Origin: Micrococcales bacterium
GTDB lineage: Bacteria > Actinomycetota > Actinomycetes > Actinomycetales > Dermatophilaceae
Length of the DNA stretch: 5,958 bases
Assembly: GCA_003132125.1 (NCBI GenBank)
Contig: PKWT01000167.1
Span: 1 to 5,958 of the forward strand
Direction: 5' to 3'
Every line of letters begins with the position of its first letter. Within the stretch, counting starts at the first letter, position 1. Positions 1-5,193 of the stretch are shown here, piece by piece. The translations under genes were made by a program, and so were the position numbers. The notes below the pieces were generated by a model. That model had not been told where the DNA came from. It ran no database searches and saw nothing but the letters and a program-made list of their open reading frames with translations.

Positions 1-497
1 GTGGGCTCGTCGGCCAGCAGGATCGCCGGCTTGTTGACGAACGCCCTGGCGATGGCCACACGTTGCTGCTCGCCACCGGAGAGCTCGTGCGGAAGGCGCT
101 TCTCCTTGCCCTCGAGCCCCACCATCTCAAGGGTCTCGGGCACCACCGCCTTGATGGTGTGCCGGGACTTGCCCAACACCTGCAGGGCGAACGCGACGTT
201 CTGGAAGACGTTCTTGTTGGGCAGCAGCCGAAAGTCCTGGAAGACCGTACCGATCTCGCGACGAAGCTCTGGCACCTTGCGGCTGGGCAACGTGGACAGC
301 TCGCGTCCGGCCACCAGCACGTTGCCGGAGGTGGCTCTCTCTTCGCGCAGGATCAGGCGCAACAGGGTGGACTTGCCCGACCCGGACTGACCCACCAAGA
401 AGACGAACTCCCCGCGCTCGATGTCCAGGGAGACCCCCTTCAGGGCTGGTTGGCTGGAGCGCGGATAGGTCTTGCTGACGTTCTCGAAACGAATCAT
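1..497 (-). CDS. ftsE: Cell division ATP-binding protein FtsE (N-terminal part, cut by window edge)
   Basis: This is the cytoplasmic ATPase of the FtsEX ABC-type complex, which in actinobacteria and other bacteria couples ATP hydrolysis at the septum to activation of peptidoglycan hydrolases. Reading from the ATG at 497-495, 165 residues are present. They begin MIRFENVSKTYP and show a Walker A motif GQSGSGKST (residues 36-44), a Q-loop VFQDFRLLP (85-93), the ABC signature LSGGEQQRVAIARA (139-152) and Walker B LLADEPT running into position 1. The VFQDFRLL and KNVFQNVAFAL stretches are typical of FtsE rather than of other ABC ATPases. Roughly the last 60 residues, including the switch histidine, lie outside. 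The ATG is one nucleotide after the prfB stop (TGA, one base, ATG), with a GAGG ribosome site inside the prfB end, so the two are almost certainly co-transcribed. ftsX is expected next but is not in the window. Confidence 0.95.
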   Translation of the reverse strand, partial: MIRFENVSKTYPRSSQPALKGVSLDIERGEFVFLVGQSGSGKSTLLRLILREERATSGNVLVAGRELSTLPSRKVPELRREIGTVFQDFRLLPNKNVFQNVAFALQVLGKSRHTIKAVVPETLEMVGLEGKEKRLPHELSGGEQQRVAIARAFVNKPAILLADEP

Positions 498-498
498 C

Positions 499-1611
499 TC
501 AGGCCTCGTCACGCTCGGCGCTGCGCTTCCAGCGGATCCCGGCTTCGATAAAGCCGTCGATGTCGCCGTCGAACACGGCGCTGGGGTTGCTCACTTCGTA
601 CTCGGTGCGCAGGTCCTTGACCATCTGGTAAGGATTGAGGACGTAGGACCTCATCTGGTCGCCCCAGCTCGCCTTGACGTCACCAGCCATCGCTTGCCTC
701 TCCGCGTGCTCTTCGGCCTGACGCATCAGCAGCAAGCGGGACATGAGGACACGCAGGGCTGCGGCACGGTTCTGGATCTGGGACTTCTCGTTCTGCATCG
801 AGACCACGATGCCGGTGGGAATGTGGGTCATCCGGACCGCCGAGTCGGTGGTGTTGACCGACTGTCCCCCGGGGCCGCTGGAGCGGAAGACATCGACCTT
901 GATCTCGTTGTCAGGGATCTCGACGCTGTCCGTCGGCTCGATCAACGGGATGACCTCGACGGCGGCGAACGAGGTCTGGCGCCGCCCCTGGTTGTCGAAC
1001 GGCGAGATGCGCACGAGGCGGTGGGTGCCGGCCTCGACGGCAAGATTGCCATACGCGTAGGGGACCTTGACCTCGAAGGTGGCCGACTTCAGCCCGGCCT
1101 CCTCGGCGTAGGAGGTGTCCAGGATCTCGGTCGGGTACCCGTGCCGATCCGCCCAGCGCAGGTACATCCGCATGAGCATCTCGGCGAAGTCCGCCGCATC
1201 GACACCGCCGGCGCCGGAGCGGATCGTGATGACGGCTTCGCGCTCGTCGTACTCGCCGTTGAGCAACGTGCGGACCTCGAGCTCGCCGACGAGCTTCTTC
1301 AGTTTGTTCAGCTCGCGCTCGGCGTCAACCATGGTGGCGGCGTCGACCTCTTCGGTGCCCAGCTGGACCAGCACCTCGAGCTCGTCGATGCGGTCATCCA
1401 TCTCGACGATCCGCTCGAGCTCGGAGTTGGCGCGCGACAGCCGGCTGGTGACCACCTGGGCTTTGGCCGGATCGTCCCACAGGTCGGGAGCGCCGGACTG
1501 CTCCTCGAGCTCGCTGATCTGGGTGCGCAGTGAGTCCAGATCGGTGACCTGGCGCACCGACTCCATGGTCGAACGCAGGTCCTTGAGCTCCAGTACAAAG
1601 TCGACAGCCAC
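499..1611 (-). CDS. prfB: Peptide chain release factor 2 (RF2)
   Basis: RF2 recognises UAA and UGA stop codons in the ribosomal A site and triggers peptidyl-tRNA hydrolysis in the cytoplasm. The 370-residue product has the usual family length. It shows an N-terminal helical domain with LWDD (residues 44-47), the RSGAGGVDA stretch (131-139), the RF2-specific stop-codon recognition tripeptide SPF (203-205) and the catalytic GGQ (248-250) in SSGPGGQSVNTTDSAVR. SPF rather than a PxT-type tripeptide separates it from RF1. The start is GTG at 1611-1609. An in-frame TGA lies two codons upstream, and the first residues MAVDF fit actinobacterial RF2; the next ATG, at codon 16, would remove conserved N-terminal helix. 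The frame is continuous, so the autoregulatory +1 frameshift of E. coli prfB is absent, as is usual in actinobacteria. No Shine-Dalgarno sequence precedes the GTG; see the candidate promoter. ftsE follows after one nucleotide. Confidence 0.97.
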   Translation of the reverse strand: MAVDFVLELKDLRSTMESVRQVTDLDSLRTQISELEEQSGAPDLWDDPAKAQVVTSRLSRANSELERIVEMDDRIDELEVLVQLGTEEVDAATMVDAERELNKLKKLVGELEVRTLLNGEYDEREAVITIRSGAGGVDAADFAEMLMRMYLRWADRHGYPTEILDTSYAEEAGLKSATFEVKVPYAYGNLAVEAGTHRLVRISPFDNQGRRQTSFAAVEVIPLIEPTDSVEIPDNEIKVDVFRSSGPGGQSVNTTDSAVRMTHIPTGIVVSMQNEKSQIQNRAAALRVLMSRLLLMRQAEEHAERQAMAGDVKASWGDQMRSYVLNPYQMVKDLRTEYEVSNPSAVFDGDIDGFIEAGIRWKRSAERDEA

Positions 1612-1619
1612 GACAAGTC

Positions 1620-1646
1620 AGACTAGCCGACTGCTACCGAAGTCCA
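1620..1646 (-). promoter_or_regulatory. Candidate prfB promoter, possibly giving a leaderless mRNA
   Basis: On the minus strand, TAGTCT (1625-1620) matches the actinobacterial -10 pattern TAnnnT. Its last T is eight bases before the prfB GTG, so initiation six to nine bases downstream would fall on or within two bases of the start codon. A TGGACT element (1646-1641) agrees with TTGACA at four of six positions, with a slightly short 15-base spacer. No purine-rich ribosome site precedes the GTG, which fits leaderless translation. The site overlaps the last codons of the upstream TadG-like gene. Matches of this size occur by chance in any sequence, so this is inference only. Confidence 0.35.
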
Positions 1647-2155
1647 GACCGGGCGCGCGACTCGACGGTGATGTTTACAGAGCCACCGAAGGCCGAGAGG
1701 ACGGTGGCAGCGATCGGGATGTCGGCGGTGCCCCGCAAACGGATGACCGCCGTCTGCCCGTCCGGACTGCCAGTGCCATCGGCCAGAACCCACGCGGAGA
1801 TGCCATGGGGTCTCGGCTGGACGGCCAGGTACTGCGAGGCGGACTCACGCACCGAAGCGTCGCTGATCTCCACCGCAGACCGCAGGCCGCCCCGGTATGC
1901 CGCCCCGCTGTCCAGCGCGTCGGAGGCGTCCAGCGCGGCTCCGTCGGCGGCATCGAGCATCCGGGCACGGGCCAGCTGAACCGCGGTCACGTCGACGCCG
2001 CCGATGATGAGCATGAGTGCGATGACAGTGAACCCGATGATGAGCAGGCTGATCTGACCCCGTTCGCGCTGTTCGGGGCTGACCGTCCGGCACCCGGAGG
2101 CAGATCGCATCCGTCTGTTGGCGGTGCGGCGCAGGCCACGCCAGATCGTCTTCAT
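1634..2155 (-). CDS. TadG-like Flp pilus assembly membrane protein (short form)
   Basis: This 173-residue protein is probably anchored in the membrane by one N-terminal helix, with the rest outside the cell membrane. A basic N-terminus (about residues 1-32) is followed by ERGQISLL and a hydrophobic segment (about 35-55), then LARARMLDAADGAALDASDA (61-80). That last block is characteristic of TadE/TadG-like proteins of actinobacterial Tad loci. The length is far below that of proteobacterial TadG, and the large von Willebrand-type domain of those proteins is absent, so the match covers only the N-terminal module plus a small beta-rich tail. No glutamate sits at the fifth position after the G33, so peptidase processing is doubtful. 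The ATG at 2155-2153 overlaps the preceding stop as ATGA and has a strong GGGGGA site five bases upstream, which fixes the start. Its exact role in the pilus is not known to me. It ends 22 nt before prfB. Confidence 0.82.
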   Translation of the reverse strand: MKTIWRGLRRTANRRMRSASGCRTVSPEQRERGQISLLIIGFTVIALMLIIGGVDVTAVQLARARMLDAADGAALDASDALDSGAAYRGGLRSAVEISDASVRESASQYLAVQPRPHGISAWVLADGTGSPDGQTAVIRLRGTADIPIAATVLSAFGGSVNITVESRARSGLR

Positions 2156-2655
2156 CGCTGTCCCCCGAAGCGGTCAACGGTGGCCAGGTGCGTCGCCGAC
2201 ACCGGGATCTGCAACGGTACGATCGCGGCGAAGAAAGCCGGGACCAGAGGCATCGGAACCCAGAGTGTCGCCGTGATCTGGACGCGACCCTCAGGACGCA
2301 GGCAGGGCGTGCCGTCACACGCGATCTGGATGCTGCCCTCGGACTCAAACCCTTGGTCGGCAAAGGCCAGTCCGGCGGCTGAATGAGCCCGCGCAGGCGC
2401 TTGCTCGGACACCTGCGCTGTGACGTATGCGCGGCCGGCCTCGCGAGAGGCGGTGCTCACGGCATACGCCCCGGCCTGCAGACGGGCGAGCACCATGACG
2501 AGATAGAACAAAGGGACCAGCATCAGGACCGCAAGGAAGACGAACTCCACGACGGCGCTCCCGGCCTGCGCGGCCTGCCCTGAGCTCCCGAGCTGACGCA
2601 GCCGACTCCGTGGTCCGGCGATCAGCCGACGCCCGATCGACCCCACGGCGATCAC
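2152..2655 (-). CDS. TadE-like pseudopilin with canonical prepilin-type site
   Basis: A 167-residue TadE-family protein, presumed minor pilin or pilus assembly factor of the Tad machine. After a basic leader of about 32 residues comes the sequence AG/SAVVEF (31-38), with glutamate five residues after the putative cleavage glycine, as in type IV prepilins. A hydrophobic helix follows (about 34-57), then the family block YAVSTASREAGRAYV (64-78). The outer part (about 80-167) carries two close cysteines, C113 and C118, in IACDGTPCLRPEG; an extracytoplasmic disulfide is possible. The leader is longer than the usual few to about 20 residues. Start is GTG at 2655-2653, overlapping the previous TGA as GTGA, with GGAG (2664-2661) five bases upstream. 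It overlaps the following TadG-like gene by 4 nt. Family assignment is firm; the specific function is inferred from context. Confidence 0.87.
   Translation of the reverse strand: MIAVGSIGRRLIAGPRSRLRQLGSSGQAAQAGSAVVEFVFLAVLMLVPLFYLVMVLARLQAGAYAVSTASREAGRAYVTAQVSEQAPARAHSAAGLAFADQGFESEGSIQIACDGTPCLRPEGRVQITATLWVPMPLVPAFFAAIVPLQIPVSATHLATVDRFGGQR
2161..2166 (-). promoter_or_regulatory. Ribosome binding site of the TadG-like gene
   Basis: GGGGGA on the minus strand lies five bases before the ATG at 2155. It sits in the final codons of the upstream TadE-like gene and supports the overlapping ATGA start rather than the internal ATG at codon 16. Confidence 0.7.
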
Positions 2656-3032
2656 TGGTTCTCCGAGAAGGCGCGGGCCTGGACGGAGAGGACATGATCG
2701 GGTCCGAGTGGTCCCAACACCGGCAACGGCGCCAGGACGCGTATCTGAACCACCTGGATCCCGTCGACCGTTGTCGTCGTCGCGGTGACATTGTCGGCAT
2801 ATCGATCAGCCAGGCTCGCCCTGATCATCTGTCTGGCCCGCGCCACCCCGTCCTGCGGCGAAGCGTCGGCACGGGCTCCAAGTCGTGCGCCTTCGGATGC
2901 GCACGAGATCAGCGTGTTGCGAATATGCAACGCCAGTCCCAGTTGGAAGACGGCAAGGAAGAGCAGGCTCAGCAGTCCGGACACCATGGCGAAATCGGCT
3001 ACGGCGGAACCGGATTCGCGATCATCGGTCAC
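2652..3032 (-). CDS. TadE-like pseudopilin with aspartate at the prepilin position
   Basis: A 126-residue TadE-family protein. A very short polar leader MTDDRESG (1-8) precedes SAVADF (9-14), a hydrophobic helix (about 15-36) and the family-type block LHIRNTLISCASEGARLGAR (35-54). A small outer domain follows (about 55-126). If the peptidase cleaves after G8, the +5 residue is D13 rather than the usual glutamate. The sister gene 2152-2655 has E there. The start is GTG at 3032-3030; no clear ribosome site precedes it and the upstream in-frame codons offer no start, while the next ATG, at codon 16, would cut into the membrane helix. It begins 20 nt past the stop of the pilin-like gene and overlaps the next TadE-like gene as GTGA. 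Most likely a minor pilin or assembly subunit of the same Tad pilus. Confidence 0.85.
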   Translation of the reverse strand: MTDDRESGSAVADFAMVSGLLSLLFLAVFQLGLALHIRNTLISCASEGARLGARADASPQDGVARARQMIRASLADRYADNVTATTTTVDGIQVVQIRVLAPLPVLGPLGPDHVLSVQARAFSENQ

Positions 3033-3051
3033 GGCGGCGTGACGAACCGCG

Positions 3052-3294
3052 TCACGGCGCGCCGGGTCCGGTGACGGTGTTCATCGCCGCGGTGAACAGC
3101 GCCTCCAGCTGGTCTGCGGCGAGCGCCCACAAGATCGTGACCAGCCCGGCGGTCATCAGCGTGATGAGCACCCAGCCAGGGACATCGCCGCGGTCCTTGT
3201 CGGATCCGCGCCGCCTGAGTCCTCCGAGAACGACATGGGCGATGCCGACGACGCTGGCCGTGGCGCTGACAGTGAATGACTGGATCAGGTTCAT
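3052..3294 (-). CDS. Small membrane protein, candidate Flp-type pilin subunit
   Basis: I do not recognise a named family with certainty. The 80-residue product has a moderately hydrophobic N-terminus (about 3-26), a charged bridge LRRRGSDKDRGD (26-37), a clear membrane helix starting at VPGWVLITLMTAG (38-50) and ending near residue 60, and a short tail with LEALFTAAMNTVTG (63-76). The size, the charged segment directly before a helix and the short tail resemble Flp pilins, and its place between tadC and the tadE-like genes is where an actinobacterial pilin would lie. It lacks the pilin E-Y pair: after the glycine at 36 the fifth residue is W41. Start is ATG at 3294 with an AAGGA site six bases upstream, the clearest ribosome site of the small genes here. 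That and the 43-nt gap before it suit a highly translated structural subunit. Alternatively it is an accessory platform protein. Confidence 0.7.
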   Translation of the reverse strand: MNLIQSFTVSATASVVGIAHVVLGGLRRRGSDKDRGDVPGWVLITLMTAGLVTILWALAADQLEALFTAAMNTVTGPGAP

Positions 3295-3300
3295 GCGGGG

Positions 3301-3305
3301 TCCTT
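3301..3305 (-). promoter_or_regulatory. Ribosome binding site of the candidate pilin gene
   Basis: AAGGA on the minus strand stands six bases before the ATG at 3294, in the 43-nt gap after tadC. It fixes that start. I see no convincing promoter, hairpin or terminator in the remainder of the gap. Confidence 0.7.
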
Positions 3306-3337
3306 CGGGTCGTGGAACAACGGTGAACAGCTGGGCG

Positions 3338-4327
3338 TCATATGGAGAGCTTCAGGAAGGCGACGCCGGGGTAGATGGCAAACAGCACGGTGACCGGCAA
3401 CACGACGAAGACGACCGGAATCATCATCGCGATCTCCTTCTTGCCGCCCTGCTCCATGACCGCACGGCGACCGGCCTCACGAACGTCCTGCGCCTGTGCC
3501 CGCAGGACGTCGGCCAGAGGCGTGCCGCGTTCGACCGCGATCACGATGCCGTCGACGAATCGCGCCAGACTGGCCAGCCCGGTGCGATCTGCGAGACCTT
3601 GCAGAGCAACCGGGAGGTTGGCTCCGGCGCGAGCATCGGCGAGGCACTGGCGTAGCTCGGCTGCGAGCTGGCCGTGGGAGAGCCGGCATACGCGCTCAAG
3701 AGCTCCGGTGGCGCCCTCGCCCGCGCCAACGGCAAGCGCCAGAAGCTCAGCGACGGTCGGGAACTCGGCGAGCATCTGGCGTTCACGTTTGTTGGCGGAC
3801 ATCGTGAGCATCTGGTCCCGAGCGACGATGCCGATGGCGACCGAGAAGAAGACGATCAGCACCGGAACGATGACCGAACCACCGTCCCTGAGCCACATCA
3901 ACGTGGCCACGACGAGCCCACCCAGACCACCAACGACCCCCCATACGACCTGCTCGGCGCGGAAGCTCTCGACATCCGGGGAATGACCTGCGCGCTGCAT
4001 CCGACGACGGACTGACGCCGCGCCTCCCAACAACCGCTCAACGCCCCGACCGAGGTCATCGAGCGCGGGACGAAGGATCAGCAAGAGCCCAGGGAGGCTG
4101 TTGTCCGCGCGGGCGGCGAGGAGCCGCGACGGTCGGGCGGTGTCCCTCAGGTATGGCGCGAGGCGGTCTTCGAGCCCAGGGCGCCGGTTGCCCGGAAGAC
4201 CGACGAAGAACAGAAGCGCGCCGGCGGCCAGCATCGCCCCGAGTCCGGCCCCGAGCCACGACCAGTCGGCCACGAATGCCGGCAACCCATCTCGGATCGG
4301 CGCACCACCGGCGAACAGGTAGGTCAC
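3338..4327 (-). CDS. tadC: TadC, type II/IV secretion system F-domain platform protein
   Basis: An integral inner-membrane protein that, with TadB, forms the platform on which CpaF acts during Flp pilus assembly. The 329 residues contain a first membrane helix (about 25-44), a cytoplasmic stretch, a helix pair (about 127-147 and 152-170), then the T2SS F-type domain (about 188-315) with LAEFPTVAELLALAVGAGEG (187-206) and GTPLADVLRAQAQDVREAGR (268-287), and a last helix (about 299-320). The motif ending in REAGRRAVMEQGGKK just before the last helix is typical of TadC. The start chosen is GTG at 4327-4325, which overlaps the tadB stop as GTGA. The open frame continues to an ATG at 4528, but that would add 67 arginine-rich residues inside tadB and is not credible. 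The nearest purine-rich site, GAGGGA in the tadB end, is about ten bases away, so translation may rely on coupling. Confidence 0.92.
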   Translation of the reverse strand: MTYLFAGGAPIRDGLPAFVADWSWLGAGLGAMLAAGALLFFVGLPGNRRPGLEDRLAPYLRDTARPSRLLAARADNSLPGLLLILRPALDDLGRGVERLLGGAASVRRRMQRAGHSPDVESFRAEQVVWGVVGGLGGLVVATLMWLRDGGSVIVPVLIVFFSVAIGIVARDQMLTMSANKRERQMLAEFPTVAELLALAVGAGEGATGALERVCRLSHGQLAAELRQCLADARAGANLPVALQGLADRTGLASLARFVDGIVIAVERGTPLADVLRAQAQDVREAGRRAVMEQGGKKEIAMMIPVVFVVLPVTVLFAIYPGVAFLKLSI

Positions 4328-5190
4328 CGCAGCACCCGTCCCTCTTCGGGCAAGCGGCCGATGCGAACCATCACGCGGTAGGCAACGAGGGACAGCCCTC
4401 CGCCGATGGCCAGGACCAGAACGCCAGCCGGGCGGCTGTAGGCCTGGAGCGACCCCGGGCGGGACGACAACATCGCCAGGACGATCCACGGCGCGGCCAC
4501 CGCCAACCTCGCGGCGTTGATCGTCCATCCCTGTCTGGTCTCGAGCTCCGCGCGGGTACGGGCGTCCTCGCGCAGGAAGGCCGAGAGGGTGCGAAGCAAC
4601 CTGCCGAGATCGCTGCCGCCGACCTCACGCGCTATCCGCAAGGACTCGATCAGACGGTCGGCCACGGGATCACTGAGCCGATCCTTGAGCCGATCCAGGC
4701 ACTCCTGGAACCGGCCCGTGGCCCGGTAGTCCTCTGCGAAGGAAGCGAAGGCAGGCCGAAGCTCCTCAGGCCCGCGGATCCTCAACTGGCTCAACGCCTC
4801 AGGCAGGGCGAGACCAGCACGGACCGCTGAGCCGATGTTGTCGACGATGTCGGGCCACAGATCGCGCATGACCGACCGCCGTTTGCGAGCTCGCATGCGC
4901 ACCAACACGATGGGGGCGTAGCCGGCCATCAGCGCAAAGCAGAACGCGACCGGCAGCACCTTGGTCGTCCCTGCGAAGACGAGGAAGACCACGACGAAGG
5001 CCATCACACAGGCGCCCACCAGGCTTCGCCACGTCATCGCATCGAAACCCGCCTGGGCCAGCTCGTCCGAGAGTCGGCTGGCCGGACCAGCCTTGCGCGG
5101 CGCTGCGGGCGACTCCGGTCGTGGCCAGAAGGACCACCAGACGCAGAAGAGCCCGACGCCCAGAACCAGACCCACCCCGACGCCGATCAC
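4324..5190 (-). CDS. tadB: TadB, type II/IV secretion system F-domain platform protein
   Basis: An integral inner-membrane platform protein of the Tad pilus machine, partner of TadC and CpaF. The 288 residues start with a membrane helix (about 2-22), then a cytoplasmic linker containing RLSDELAQAGF (39-49), a helix pair (about 56-74 and 78-98), and the F-domain (about 115-240) with LWPDIVDNIGSAVRAGLALP (111-130), then AREVGGSDLGRLLRTLSAFL (187-206) and ARTRAELETRQGWTINAARL (210-229). Helices at about 228-242 and 254-274 close the protein. This layout is the usual one for TadB. The GTG at 5190-5188 lies three bases after the cpaF stop, with AAGGGG (5204-5199) eight bases upstream. The gene ends in a 4-nt overlap with tadC. 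F-domain proteins of this size in this order leave little doubt about the role, although TadB and TadC are told apart partly by order. Confidence 0.93.
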   Translation of the reverse strand: MIGVGVGLVLGVGLFCVWWSFWPRPESPAAPRKAGPASRLSDELAQAGFDAMTWRSLVGACVMAFVVVFLVFAGTTKVLPVAFCFALMAGYAPIVLVRMRARKRRSVMRDLWPDIVDNIGSAVRAGLALPEALSQLRIRGPEELRPAFASFAEDYRATGRFQECLDRLKDRLSDPVADRLIESLRIAREVGGSDLGRLLRTLSAFLREDARTRAELETRQGWTINAARLAVAAPWIVLAMLSSRPGSLQAYSRPAGVLVLAIGGGLSLVAYRVMVRIGRLPEEGRVLR

Positions 5191-5193
5191 GGC

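Noticed and set aside
472..1533. Long plus-strand open frame (353 codons) opposite prfB
   Set aside because: It lies wholly antisense to a clear RF2 gene, its product is rich in D, H, V and L without any recognisable motif, and such frames arise routinely opposite GC-rich codons.
1500..1611. Programmed +1 frameshift in prfB
   Set aside because: The reading frame is continuous from GTG through the N-terminal domain, with no internal in-frame TGA.
1115..2386. Plus-strand open frame of 423 codons across prfB, the TadG-like and TadE-like genes
   Set aside because: It crosses three well-supported opposite-strand genes and has a low-complexity serine-rich N-terminal half, typical of a shadow frame.
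3295..3337. Promoter or terminator in the gap between tadC and the candidate pilin
   Set aside because: I found only a GAAC direct repeat (around 3315-3328) and no stable hairpin with a T-run or a good -10/-35 pair; only the AAGGA ribosome site is convincing.
2885..3655. Plus-strand open frame of 256 codons
   Set aside because: It overlaps three minus-strand Tad genes including conserved TadC sequence, and shows no domain, membrane pattern or ribosome site of its own.
4328..4528. Upstream extension of tadC to an ATG at 4528
   Set aside because: The added 67 residues are arginine-, proline- and glycine-rich, overlap tadB out of frame, and the GTGA overlap at 4327 gives a normal TadC length.
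4153..4830. Plus-strand open frame of 225 codons across the tadB/tadC junction
   Set aside because: Antisense to conserved F-domain sequence; composition (R, Q, G, P rich) is that of a shadow frame.
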